DNA of 24,595 nucleotides from Plakobranchus ocellatus (lineage: Eukaryota; Mollusca; Gastropoda; Plakobranchidae), in NCBI GenBank assembly GCA_019648995.1, contig BLXT01007741.1, forward strand, positions 986,341 through 1,010,935, in the 5' to 3' direction. Shown in pieces: positions 1-14,900 of this stretch. Position numbers and translations under genes: made by a program. Below the pieces are notes generated by a model. That model saw only the letters and a list, made by a program, of their open reading frames with translations. It did not search any database and was not told the DNA's origin. Each line of letters begins with the position of its first letter. Positions within the stretch are counted from its first letter, which is position 1.

Positions 1-30
<30 letters not shown>
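1..30. repeat. (GA)n microsatellite at the left edge
   Basis: A perfect GA dinucleotide run of 30 bases that may continue beyond the window. Confidence 0.97.
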
Positions 31-1792
<1,762 letters not shown>

Positions 1793-1950
1793 TGTACTCA
1801 CACACACACGTAACACATATAAACACATACATATAATTACAATATCCTAGACTTCATGGGGCATAAACATTACAACCATCCAGGCTAATTATTTGTAAAT
1901 ATGTACATGCACAAAACATATGGCCAAGCATTCATTAAACCATTTTATCA

Positions 1951-2241
1951 TCATACAAATTCATAGACTATCCCTTTAGCCCTCTGTAAGGCCTCAGTAT
2001 CTGTGTAAGTTCTCTCCTTTAAATCCCACTGACCTCTCTCTGCTTTGTCCTCCAGGACGACACTAGTGACCCAGTGACTAGCGAACAGTTGACATCCAGC
2101 CAGACAAGGGCTCAAACAACCTACCACAATCATCTTGGTTCTTTGTGGTACAAAACCCTCTAGCATATTTTTCTCCAAGTCTTTAACGTCTGTCCAGAAT
2201 ATTTCATTTTCTTCACCTTTAAACAAAATTCTATTACTCAC
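1951..2241 (-). CDS. open frame of doubtful status, possible terminal exon
   Basis: I do not recognise this frame. It encodes 96 residues ending KGIVYEFV before a stop, with a mixed, protein-like make-up (for example GFVPQRTKMIVVGCLSPCLA and SVVLEDKAERGQWDLKERTY). It is richer in GC than its surroundings. An AG at the 5' side (TTTAAAG before GTGAAGAAAATGAAA) could be an acceptor, making it a last exon. I found no partner exon and no promoter. It may well be chance or a transposon scrap. Confidence 0.2.
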   Translation of the reverse strand: MSNRILFKGEENEIFWTDVKDLEKNMLEGFVPQRTKMIVVGCLSPCLAGCQLFASHWVTSVVLEDKAERGQWDLKERTYTDTEALQRAKGIVYEFV

Positions 2242-2457
2242 TTCTTATGTTCTGTCCATGACTTCTTATCTAAGAATGTTAACAAGTGTCTGGAACACTT
2301 CATTCAAAAGTACTGGCGGTGGACATTGTCATGATCGTGATAAATGCCCGCATTAATTGCACCCATGTCGCTGTTGTCAAACTTTTAAAAATAACAAATA
2401 ATAATCATGAAAAATAAAAGCAGCAACAACGATTATGATGATGATGATAATAATTAT

Positions 2458-3091
2458 TCATTACGATGGTAGCCCATGTTTATGACAACTATTCTTAATA
2501 TCTTTATAATGTGTACAGCCTATCCTAATGAGTCCAATATTGTATGGAACACTTTTGAGAAAAAGGGCGTTTAAATATTTTTCTTCTTTAAAAGCCTTTA
2601 AAAAAGAAAAAAGAAATTAAAATTCCCATATCTTGGTTCGTTATTGACAAAGCTCCACTCAGTTTTGGCTCATGCAAACCTCACAGAAAGATGTTTCAAT
2701 TCAGGCTGTTTCTAAGGTTTTCCCATTCACTCAGATTAGTCTCACGGCAAAATTATGTAGCAATGGACTTGTGAATCATTACGATGGTAGCCCATGTTTA
2801 CGACAACTATTCTTATTATCTTTATAATGAGCACAGCCTATCCTAATGAGTCCAATATTGTATGGAACACTTTTGAGAAAACGGGCGTTTAAATATTTTT
2901 TCTTCTTTAAAAGCCTTTAAAAAAGAAAAAGAAATTAAAATTCCCATATCTTGGTTCGTTATTGACAAAGCTCCACTCAGTTTTGGCTCATGCAAACCTC
3001 ACAGAAAGATGTTTCAATTCAGGCTGTTTCTAAGGTTTTCCCATTCACTCAGATTAGTCTCACGGCAAAATTATGTAGCAGTGGACTTGTG
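2458..3091. repeat. 318 bp tandem duplication (two copies)
   Basis: Copy 1 runs from about 2458 to 2773 and copy 2 from about 2776 to 3091. Both start TCATTACGATGGTAGCCCA and end GGACTTGTG, with a period of 318 bp. I count about six substitutions and two single-base indels that cancel, so the copies are about 97% identical. The unit is AT-rich with no coding signal. It looks like a fairly recent local duplication. Confidence 0.95.
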
Positions 3092-6000
3092 GTTAGCTTG
3101 CCTCATCTGTGCGCTTGCTCAGTCTTGACAAGCCAATTAATTTAGCGGTAATAAGACAACTTTTTCTCTATTTATTATTTTTTAAAATCTAATTTTCAGG
3201 CTTCAGAAGCTGCAAAGAGACTTAATTTGTTTTTAACTATAGAAAAATGGCTCAATAGTTGACTTCAGTTTAAAAAAACAAACAAAACCAAAAGAAAAAC
3301 CCAATCACTACTCAAAGAGTTAAAAAAAAAAGAATAGATAAACATTTCCTTAATTGCTTGGATTATATTGATTGTAAAGTATATTTAGACACCCAAATAG
3401 ATAGGAAAATTGGAAAAATCAAGTTATTCTGTTTTTTTTTTCTCTCTTTCGAGGAAGAGGTAGTTAGACTGCGCTCTTAAGTAAATTTTCCTTAATCTTT
3501 GTCTCTCTCAGTTAGACTGTTTCATGCAACATCTTGCAGTTTGGTCTTTATGGTGAAACAGTGATTTTTCAGAGCTTGCATTTGGTTGACATTCAACTGA
3601 AATGAGATTGAGATGACAGGAAAATGAGGAAAACATATTGCTTGATGCGCTCATAAAACAAGTCCTTTCCTTTTCACTTCCAATTTGAAAAAGGTGAAGA
3701 AAAGAAAAGCAACCCTACCATTCTCAGCACTTCAGTTATGAGAAATTGAACTAAACAGGCCTTAAAGTTTCCCACTGTGTTTGGTCAAGTATTAGCCATT
3801 ATGAATAAGGCAACTCAAAATAAAAATAATTTTTTTACATCATAGTTTATTTTCAACTGCAGTTCACAGCTTCGAACTTCAAACAAGATAAACAGGAGAA
3901 AAAAAACAAACAAAAACAAAAAACAAACCAACACAATTTGTGTAAAATTTGTGCTAGCATAACAAAGCCACCGGCGACACACTTGTGTTTTGTATGAGTG
4001 CAGTTGACAGAATCTAATCAGCTCAAAAGTCATTTACAAATTTTTTTTTCTTGAAGATACTCAATTATTGACAGACTTTAGGCAATTAAGTACATGATTA
4101 TAATGCTCAACTAACCCCTAACTAGAGATCTCTTTATGCTGAGTAATTAAGTTGGATTGGCAAATTCTTTATTTTTTTTTCTTCCTTTTCCCAAACTTAT
4201 ACTGTAAATAAAGCACAAATAAATGCCGCAATGTATATTATACATTTATTATACAGTTAGGTGAGATACTTCTTCACACAGGTTTTCTCATTCATGACAA
4301 ATTAAGTTTCACAGAACTACCAATTAAATGCTTAAGTACAATCTTTTGGCAACATGTTAAATTGCATGAATTTTCGAAGAAAATTGATGAATCCATTGAA
4401 AAGACTGTTCAATGTAAACACTTTAAAATCAACAAATAATTTTAGAATATATGTGTTGATATAAAACTGTAAGCCCTACACATGCAATTACTTGTCAAGA
4501 AAAAAAAAATACTACCTCACTATTTCACAAACATCATCAATTCAAAATATAAAACAATTCAAATGATACCCCCAACAAAGAGGGTAAATGGAAAAACCAA
4601 AATTATGTTCCAAGGAGTCACCACAATCAATGTCAAATGTAAAAAAAAAAACCATACAAGCAAACAGGAATGAAGACAAATGGAAAAAAAGTGTGATGAA
4701 ATTGGGTTTCAAAGAGGTTTTATCGAAAAAAAAAGTCTAATTCATATAATTACACATTATAGATTTGCTTATCCAACAATACTGTTTTGTTCCACTTTTA
4801 TCCTCAGCTGAATCTGCTATTTTAAAACAGTCATGAAGAAAAGCAAGAATATGCTTTCACTGACTACAACTTAGAATGACTTCCTTCTTCTTTCACTCTA
4901 TCTATGGAACTAGATTTCAGAACATTTCGGGCTTTCTTAAGACATATATTACCTCCAATAATTTCGTTATTATCAAAAGAGGCTTGATCTAGATTGGAAT
5001 TGACTTGAATGTGATGAAGGAACTACATCTTCTAAACCAATGAAACATTGAAAAAGCGTTAGTATAGATGCCGTAAAATTGCTCTTTCAATTACTCTACT
5101 TACATTCCGCATACATGAATCAAAAGGAAAATAGCTAGGCTATTTTGTGCCATAACTTTACCTCAATTACTTTTTTTTTCAAAAAGGAGAAAAAATTATC
5201 AATTGAAAACTGCAAGGTTGTGGGAAAAGTACGGTACCTGTTATTTTTCTTGCAACCATTGCTAGAAAAGTAGTTACTGAAATGAAACACTGATATCTCT
5301 AAACAGAGCCACTCTATATCAATTCATTCTCCAGTATCATAAATCTCATGAAACACAATGATTTAAAATGTTCAAAATGTGACATCTGGACAGTCTCAAG
5401 ACATATCTCTCTGCATATCCATGAATTAACATTTCATGTTTCTGCCACTATTAAAAAAAAAGTACGTTAAGAAAGAAAACTTCATACCCATATCAATATG
5501 GGAGGAAAAAACTAGTCCTTTAAAATACAGCTGAAGTTGAGAAAATGCACTCTGAAAAACACATTTTTAAGTTAAAGGATCTTGATGCCAAGCATAAATA
5601 CAATAAGTAATGTCAATAAACGTTCATACATCACTTAATTAGGAAAGGACTAGAGAGAATATTTTATTAAAAACAGGCATAATAAAGTAAGGGTTGGAAG
5701 GTCAGGAAATGGAAGGCAAAAGAGGAAGTAGGATGTAATAATAAGATCAAGCTGCCAACATAAAAAATCCAGCATCAGTATTTTTAGCCCCTATTTCCGT
5801 ATTTTGCTTGGCATTTCAGTATTAGTGACATTAACCTATGATGTCAAAACTGATTGCCTTTAATTAAGGAAAACTGTTAACTAAGCAAAAAAAAAAAAAA
5901 AACTCATGATGTTATAATAGATTGCAAAACAATTTCATGAGGAAAAATTAAAAGGGAAAACAGGTACAGTGTACTTTACAATTCAATAATATACACTAAT

Positions 6001-8856
6001 GTCTTCATATCAACGATTATTTCATCTGTGAAAACTAATGCTTGATAAATTGTTAATTGTTGAAATGAACATTTCAGTATTTTCCATCCCATTTCAGCAA
6101 TTCAGATATTAGTGCCCCATAAAGCTTAGTAGTTCTCTTTGTCTGTGGGTTGCAGTGACATATACAACTACAAAACAGCAAAACGCATAAAGACACATGG
6201 TTGCCGATGCTTGCAAGCAAGGCACTTGATGATCTCTTTTATCAAGATGTTGCATATGTAGTAACCTTCTGATTAGCAGGGCAACATGTGTCATCAATTC
6301 TTAAAGTATACCTCAAAACAGGGCTGAATGAAAGGAAATAACATCTTTTTTTAAAGAACATTCTATTTAATGACGTTTGATTTTTGTGTTTCTCATAACA
6401 TTAATAAATATATATATATTTTTGGATGATAAATCCCTGAATAGGGATGGAGCAGGTGAAGTCTAAAATGTATAAACAATGTATGTTTAAAGATTATGTA
6501 ATACTTTTTTCCCTACTGCTACAAAATAGACCAAGAATATTAAAAAATATATAAAATCACAGACTGCTCATGTCATGTTGTGCTTTGACACTATTCCTCT
6601 AGTTATCAACAACTTGCTTACTCCTTCTGGTTGTGAGATAAAATCAGACAATTAATTCAATATTCCAAGGAAATTAAACAAATGGTTTAAAGAAATATAA
6701 TGACATTTAAAACAAAAATGCCTCATATTGTCCACATGCTGCAATTCATCATGCTTAGAAATTTGAATATTACCAAAACCAGGTCATTAATACACTTACA
6801 ACATCTTTTTACTTTAACTTTTAAATTCAATGGATTATGCACGCCAAAAAAAAAAGAGAGTAACAATGGTAACAGTTTCAATTTGTGCTCATTTTGATAA
6901 CAATTGTACACACCATGATAAGAAATAACTGTAATGAGACAACAACATTATGTCCATGTGTCATAAGACAATCATAATTTTTATTATCAGATAAATATGA
7001 AACAAAATGAATTCTTCTGGCTTAGACAACCTGGTTTCATGACACACATACAAAACTGTGTAATTGTGTTTTAAACACAAAACATACAACATACTTATCA
7101 GATTTACTTTAAATCTCAAATTGATAATTTATACATATCTTGGAAATTTAGCATCAAACACCACTATGAAAATAAAAATTATATTTCAATTTTTCAATAT
7201 GGCCAAAGATCTTGCAGAATACAACTATAAATAAAGACATATGATCAATCCCTTCAAGTTGGAAAGCTATGGAGGTTAGAAATTTATTTTTTTTCAAAGC
7301 ATTCTGTCTTTTTTTGGTCTGAAAGTTTTTCCTGCTTTACATTATTCAAATATACTCTATTTATCTGTTTACAAAGTGAAGCATTTTTCAAGTTATTTTT
7401 CATTTGCACCATAAAACATGCAAGTTGAAAATTGTATCACACTGAAATAAAATTTGCCTTAACACTAGTCCGAACTAGTTACTTGTCACATTTAATACAT
7501 TTGTTTGAACTTTGTAAAATAGGAAAATGCGTGAAAATATTACATTATCAAAGTGTTGTTGAAAACTTTTGGAAAAATTATGGAGGAAACGATACTTGAA
7601 GTGCATTTTTTTTTCTTTGCATCATGCAACTCATTCAGACTGGCCTGAAGAAAATGATAACATTTATTTAAAAAAAAATGATAATAACAAAGCAAAAAAA
7701 AAACCAACAAAAAAACTCTAATATCCAAAGAACAATTTGACATTAGAGTAAGCATGTAGAGAGACTGTCCCAATCATGTAACATTTGTACTGCTCAAGTA
7801 TTTCAAGGCATTTTTAAGAGCTTCCACCCTAGATATCATACTAAAATATGGTGAAAAATACAAAAAAAAAAACAAGTGACAAATATTCTTTTATTTCAAA
7901 AGTTTGCCTTAGAACATTATCAGCTGATTAAAACAAAGTTAACAAATTTTACTATATCTGACTGCAATTAACAAAATCATTAAGGAAATATGGAGATATG
8001 CTGTTCTAAAATATGTGTTCACCATATAGCAAACAACAACAAAAATTACATAATGAAAGACAAATGATGCTTTAAATTCGTACATGCTTGATAAATTTGC
8101 CCAACTTTCCCAAATCATTCAACTCACATACTGGAAAACCACTTCCTTTAGTCAAAAAGAAATAATTCAAAATTTCGGTTAATAAAATAAAACTATGCAA
8201 CTGAAACAGAGACACTATGTCAACCCTTCCTTCTCTATTAAACCCACTTTTGAATAGTTGTTTTTAAGGATTAATTTGAAGTTCATGTGCTCCAAAATGT
8301 CTAAGGAGTTGCCGTGAAATTTAAGATGCTGTCTGCAAAACCAATGCTTCTATCTTCATTTTGTCTTAAGATGTTGCATATAAGGCAGACTTCTGATTAT
8401 CATACAAACAACACAGTTTTGGAATACTAATAAGATAGCAAATAAAAAGGAAAGGAAGGCAAACAAAGAGATAGAACAGAAAATGCTGAAAAATTCATCT
8501 CTTGCAGTGACATCCATCACAAATGACAATCAAATACATTGCCAAAATGTACCTCATTTAAAATAAAGCAAAAGCTGAAGTTGATAGTGAGAAGTAAAAG
8601 AATAAGTGATCAGCTTGAATTAGAATGAATTTCCCTGAATGCAAGAGCTGAAAATAAATACTGCAAGGGTAAGATAAATTAATAAGCATTCCAAAATACA
8701 ACAGGTTTGTTTAACATATTTCTTTAAGAATTAGCCGTTTTAATGTGGAATAATGTTAAATCTACCACTTGGCATTCCTAATTTAAAAATTTCAGACTTA
8801 CAAGAAGTTAAAAAGAAAAAAAAAAATAGAGCAGCAAAATCGGTACAAAAAAGAGT
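3092..8856 (-). other. AT-rich noncoding stretch; probable UBR3 3' UTR plus intergenic DNA
   Basis: These 5.8 kb directly follow the UBR3 stop codon in the direction of transcription. The base make-up is very AT-rich with many A and T runs. No open frame has recognisable motifs or a splice-supported model. Candidate minus-strand AATAAA signals exist (for example 7890-7895), so the 3' UTR may be about 1 kb or several kb. Its true end cannot be read from the DNA. I see no other gene here. Confidence 0.5.
7890..7895 (-). promoter_or_regulatory. candidate UBR3 polyadenylation signal AATAAA
   Basis: AATAAA on the minus strand lies about 960 nt past the UBR3 stop. Its minus-strand downstream side has a GT-containing T-rich stretch, as poly(A) sites often do. 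AT-rich DNA produces such hexamers by chance, and others occur at about 7664 and 5661, so this is only one candidate. Confidence 0.25.
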
Positions 8857-8974
8857 TTATAGCTCATCCCTGTGGAACACCCACCGCTTGCAAGCATGAT
8901 CAAAGCCATGGGACAGCCACTGTGACTCCAACAGATTGTATCGAGCTGTGCTTAAAAACAACGGTTTGCCTCGC
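8857..8974 (-). CDS. UBR3: UBR3 last coding exon and stop
   Basis: This exon encodes residues 673-711: [38 protein letters not shown], then TAA at 8857-8859. The vertebrate UBR3 end as I recall it has the same frame of motifs (RGKPL, ER/RY..LE.QW.SH.FDH..KRW) and stops at nearly the same distance after KRW, so the C-terminus is whole. The acceptor is CCATAG at 8975-8980. Confidence 0.96.
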
Positions 8975-11900
8975 CTATGGACAAATAATGAAAGCATTAA
9001 AAACTGTAAGCAGCTTGCCAATATAAGTTAAATCCAAATTATATTCCATATGCTACAATCATCTCACGCATAAAATTTGAGCCTTTGCTTTTTCTTTTTT
9101 TTTTTCATTATCACCAGGCTCTGTCTTTAATCCCTAATCCTATGCATTGCTCATCAAAAGCTGTATGCATAAGTCTGGATCAATGATTGCTTGAGAGCTC
9201 ATTTGAGACTTATTACTTTTACAGAATTGAAAAAAATTGCAGGCAGTTCAGCTTGAGTGTTGAGAACACTTGACTGGTGAACAAAATGGCAAAGATAAAG
9301 TTTCTCACAAGATAAGCATTAAATTATTACACTACGAAATATTCTGATTATAAAATATTTTTGTTCTCATAATAACACAGATACAACAATACCTCTCACA
9401 TGCAAGATGTCTACACTAAAATTGATATAGCAAGCAAAAGAGGATTTAGTTAAGTTGGTACACTGATGTTAGTGATAACACAAAAATAATGTGAAGAATA
9501 AAACTGCAAACAATAATCTGGCATTCACTGCAGCATATATCTAAAACTGGGATGTTAGAGAATTAGATGGCACTTAAAACTGGCACTGCAGACTTTAGTG
9601 AGCACCTTTATGTCACTTGCTGCAAAGTGTTTGGGTGTACACCTCATAGAGTTTGCTACCACTACCAAAACCTATCCAATCATACTTCAGAATTTTATTT
9701 TACATAATTATATACCTGAGCCATCTATCAGTCGAGACAATGTATGGCAAAAAAGAGCAGTATTTTCCCCTATACAAGTTATTTGGGTTACTACATAAAC
9801 CTAACTAAAAACTGAACAATTGAAAACACCGTTCCACAAGAATTGAAAAGGACAAAAAACTTCAAAAGGCATGGTAGTTCTCAATTAGCCTATACTGTAA
9901 ATTTAATCAGCGAGATTAATTCCTGTAACACAGTGATAAAAATCAACGGTTTACTTATAAATCCATATATTTTATTTTTAGTGAAATGAACTCAAGGATG
10001 GCTACAATTTAATCAGATAAATAAAGAAAAAAAAGAGACACAGAAACAGAAGGACTCGGTACTTTTAAAAACAGAGCAAAAGTGGCCTCATATGGAACTC
10101 CTACTTGAGCGCCACAGTAGACACAGTTGGAGAGTTGGGAAATCTACAGTTTGAAATCAATTTGCAAAGCTTATTGTTACTACTGATACTTGCAAGAAAT
10201 ATTTTGCACATTTTATACTTACTTGAGATCCCTATCTTCTTCTCCATGCTCATCCAAGTAAACTGATCCCCATAGAGTTGCGCGAGGCCCCCTGATGACA
10301 ACTACAAGGCTGGAGTTGACCAACAAGAACATGCCAGTGCCTGCACCACAAGCAATGGAGTGCTGGAAAAGAGTAAAGAGATGAAAAATATAATTACAAA
10401 TTCAGATCATGAAAGAAAATCAATCAATTTAAGTACAATTTTTAGTACATCTCAGTATTATCTTATTTTCTGTGCAATCAACTTCTCATCTAATTTCGGC
10501 ACAAAGATAAACAGACCTTCATAATGTTCCTTTAAAAAAAATATTAAGTTTAGCTGAAAAATAAAAAAATAAACAAAATTGCCATCCTCGTAATACTTTA
10601 TAAGCACATGTCTCAGAGCTCTGAAATAAAAATTATTTAACAATAGTGAACTTCATATCATTCAAAAGTTTGAATTATCACTTACAGCAACACTTTCATA
10701 AGTTGAATTGTGAGCACAGCATGTCTCTCTGAAGCAGAGAAACTGTCCGCATGTGAGACAAATTGCAGGGTCCTTTGGGACACAGGTACACTCTGAACAC
10801 TTGGCTGAACGGAACATTTGAAAAATTTGGTAGTAACGTTTGGGCAACTTCATCAGATGTGGCCGTTGCCAATTGGGATTCAGCTGAAGCAGGTTCTAGT
10901 TTTCAAAGGTAGAGAACAAAATGAATTTTAAAGTAAATAGTTTTAGTAACATGAGGGCTGAGATAGCATTTTTAGTCAGAATCGCAAAAGATGAAACGGA
11001 ATGAATTTTGTGTAGAAAGATGATTTTACAATTATATTACAAAAAAGGTGTGAGAAACAATAAATTATGATGATATTAAAAGAAATTGAATAGGGGTACA
11101 CCAGGAAAGATTACAGAAGAAATTCAGGAAATATGGACTGAACATAGGCTAGGAAAAGGCAATACTGAGATAAAATACCAATCAGAATGATAGCCTACCT
11201 TAGCCTCTATGCGATTTGCCACCACAAAATCTGTAATATGAAGACACCATGCCCGCACCAATGTGTGTGGCTCTTCTATAACCCAGCGAACACAGGAGCA
11301 GCTCAAAGCTTTTGATTTGCCATCACTGGCACTTTCACTGCCTGCTGGAGGTCCCAGGTGCAGAAAGGATGCCAAGAGCGAAAACTCACTCTGGTTTGCC
11401 TGAATTATAGAGGTGGAGAAAGATGAAAATAGGTGGGCTGGACTTCACTGGTGCTGCTTGTATAATGAAAGCACTCAAAACATTTTCAATTATTAGTTTT
11501 TTTTTTCCAAGATAATTCTGGAAAAGCGAAAAAAAAAAATCTAACTGAACCTTTGCTGTACTTCCCTATTCCTTTACACATTGGACGTCGTGAGTGTTTT
11601 CAACATAAGGAAAAACTTGTTGCCAGCAATGAAGCATATATAGGCCTACTCAATAAGCCTATCAATAAAGCCATTCTGTTTGCCTTGGAAGCAAGTGCTG
11701 AAAATATTGAAAATGAATCGCCTTCGATAGACATTAAATTGTGGAACGAAAATAATTTTTATTGACCATATGAAATATCTTTTAACACAAATCTTTTGAT
11801 TAATTGCATTGGGTTCAATAGATCTTAGTTTTTTTTTATATGCTTGACTGGCATTCAAAGTTGGGTCTAGTAGGTCTAGAGTAATTGAAACAGCATTCTG

Positions 11901-14900
11901 TGGGTTGGTGTAACTGTAATGCTTGCATGTACATTTTTGAGTCCCTATCTTTGCACATATCTTTTGAATGATTAGCTGCAGGAAACAAAAAACATTAAAA
12001 AAATTCCTGATAATTTACAACAAAAAACAAAAAAAGCCCGGTAAGATGCTTGATAGCTGTGAAAGTTTTGTAAACCTAAGGATGATTATGTTGTATTGTG
12101 AATGCACAAGGTGGTGCTGATAATATTGAAGAAGCATTGTCACGATCAGGATGGCAAAGTTGATGTACTTATATGTCGTAGCCAACAGAAAATCAATTTC
12201 CTTCTCTTTTGACATCCTTCTCGTTGGGTGTTCAGCTCTCGACTAACCTTTGTAAACTAAGCTCATTTCCCTACTGTGCTCACATTTGAGCTTGCTGTTC
12301 TCTTAAAACCTAGAGACTAACTTGCCCTTTGACACTTAATTATTTTCTAACAAGATAACTACACGAATTCCATTCTTGGTAGAATTTTAATCTTATAATT
12401 CAATATTTCTCTGAGGCTAAACTTGACCCGCAATACTGATCGTGACAGTGATGCTGATGACGATGAAGTCGTATGATGATGAAATCGAATCTTCAGGTGG
12501 AGCCACAAAATTCCCTATACTGAAAAATCTCATGAAACACCTTAATTGTCTTTCCCATTTAATACTTTTACTATCAAAAAAGTTTCAGAAGAACCACCCA
12601 GAATTAAATCTACCTTTCGCAGCAAAAACATTTAAAGCCCTTTTCAAAACAGAAAATTCACATGAGCAATAGGCAATTTATCTGTCATGGACTTGTATTC
12701 AGAATATAGTGATTATAAAGGCTATGGTGTCCATGCACTTAACCAGCAATGACTAAAGTTTGTAAGAAGTATAAATGTATCATTTATATTTGGAAAGTTT
12801 CAAGATGATTGATTGTTTTATTTCGTATGTGTTCATATTTCATACACTTGAAGATTATAAAAGATTGCTGGGTCAGTCTAAATGCAAGTATTTTTTTTTT
12901 CAATTTAATGCAGTTTTTCAACATAAATTACTAGATAAAAGTATTTATATATTACAAGTTTAAATCATGTGAAAATGGTTTAAATAAAATTGTACATCTT
13001 GCTAACTGATTTTTATTTTGTCTGGTGGCCAATAAGTGCAAGCCAAAAACTTTTTATTTTTACTGAGAACCCATCAGAGTCACTTTAGCCAACTCTGTAC
13101 ATCTTTGCCTTATCATCAACTTCTATATAATGGTGCAAATCCATATGAGCACAAATTTTTTATGACCTTTACAGGACAACAAACCTGCAGGGCAGGGACC
13201 TCCATCTCAAAAAGGTGACACTTGAGCAGTGAAGCTATCCTCAGGAAAGGCAGGCAAAACTCCTGCACTGTCTGTTCCACACTCTGAGGCGACCATACAC
13301 TCTGGCAGATCTGAGGAATAGAAATACAGTCTAACCATTGTTTAATTTTGAGATAAAAGATAAACTCCCAAAAAGCAAAGTATTGCTGAACATTGACAGG
13401 GCTGTTTAGCAAAGGAAGAGCTAAAATAGCTTTGTCAACTTGACTGGCTTGCAGCTTTCCGGTTGGCAGTAGATAAGAGAACAAAAACTAAACAAAAACA
13501 ACAACAGAAAAATAAACTTTATAAGGAAAAAAAAACAAAAAAAGAAATTTTGTAAAAGAAATATAGAACAGACAGTCAAATAGCATAAAGATATATGGAC
13601 CACAAGTCCACATGGCCTTTCAAAGTGTTAGAGTTAAAAATGCCAATCTTTCTGCCATTTACTAGCCAGAAGGCATTTCGCCTGTAAGAAAAGATGTTGA
13701 CCTTTGAAATTTTAAAACGCATTTGCACACACAAAAAAAATCTCATTCCTCGGTTCATCACTTTCTGAGATTTTTTGTGTAAGGTAACAATAAAGAACCT
13801 CAGAAATGAAAAGTCAGGTTTTTCAAAGCACTAATCTATGCTTACAGATAATTTTTAAAAAAAATTGAAGGTAGTTGGAAAGTCTCAAATTTTGCGGGTA
13901 AACATAGAAACTTTCCCAAATTATGAAAATACCAAGGACTCCAAATTATCAAAATTTTTTTCCATTTCAATGTGGTAATAGCACCAAAAATGACTTGAAA
14001 TTAGTCATAAACAAATAAAAAACCAAACTTACAGCTGGAAGGGTGTGAGAGCTGTCTATTTCTTCAAACAGAGGACTACGTGACAACCAACTGATGATGT
14101 TGCTCAAAAGACCATCCAAACTTGTGGCAAGGCACTTAAAAAAAAAAGGAGAGTGATAAATTTTTGAAAAAAATCTAGCCACATTCACTGATAAAACTTT
14201 TAAGTCAAAATATCTCAATTTCCTGTTATCCTAATAAAGATAATTTTTGAAGTATGAATACAAATTCTCGCTGATAAAAAATTCTATCTGGCTACTTTTA
14301 AAGACGTTAAAAGCAAAAGGACGAACATAAAGTACAGTCAGTGCTGCTTAATTTGAACAAGCAAAAGAATTCAGATTATTCCGAAATTAGCTTGAAAATC
14401 ATTTCTGAGATTTTTTAAAAAAGATTCTTGACTAATGTGTTGTAAACAGTCATCATTTTTATCCAAATGCCATTTGCTGCATAAGAATGTATTTTTATTT
14501 GTTTGTTTTTCTTTTTTTTAAAAAATGTGTAATTTGAACTTTGGCTCATGCAACACATTTAATGCACAATACTCAACTGCGTGTGAAAAAAAATACACTG
14601 ACACAATACTGCCCTTAATTTTTCAAAGATTGTGGCGATGTTTGGCTTGCAAAAATTCAGATTAACTGAAGAAGGATTCAGATTATTGATTCAAAGCACT
14701 ATACAGAAAAAAATCTGTTCCATGGGGAAAATTCAAAATAATTGACAATCTATATTATCAGAATTTAGATTAATGGTGGAAATTGGGTAAACAAAAAGAG
14801 ATAGCCTGACTAAGGAAAAAAAAAGTATAACAAAACTTAGCAATACACATTTCATTTTCACCTGCCGACCCAGTCTGCGCCACGCATCACGCTCATCACT

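Noticed and set aside
11553-12672. Plus-strand frames of 70 and 76 codons inside a UBR3 intron
   Set aside because: No recognisable motif, no splice partners and no transposon ends; length is within chance for this much sequence.
14733-14861. Extension of exon 10 through the downstream open frame
   Set aside because: It is intron sequence: a GTGAAA donor ends the exon at 14862 and the frame continues correctly into exon 11.
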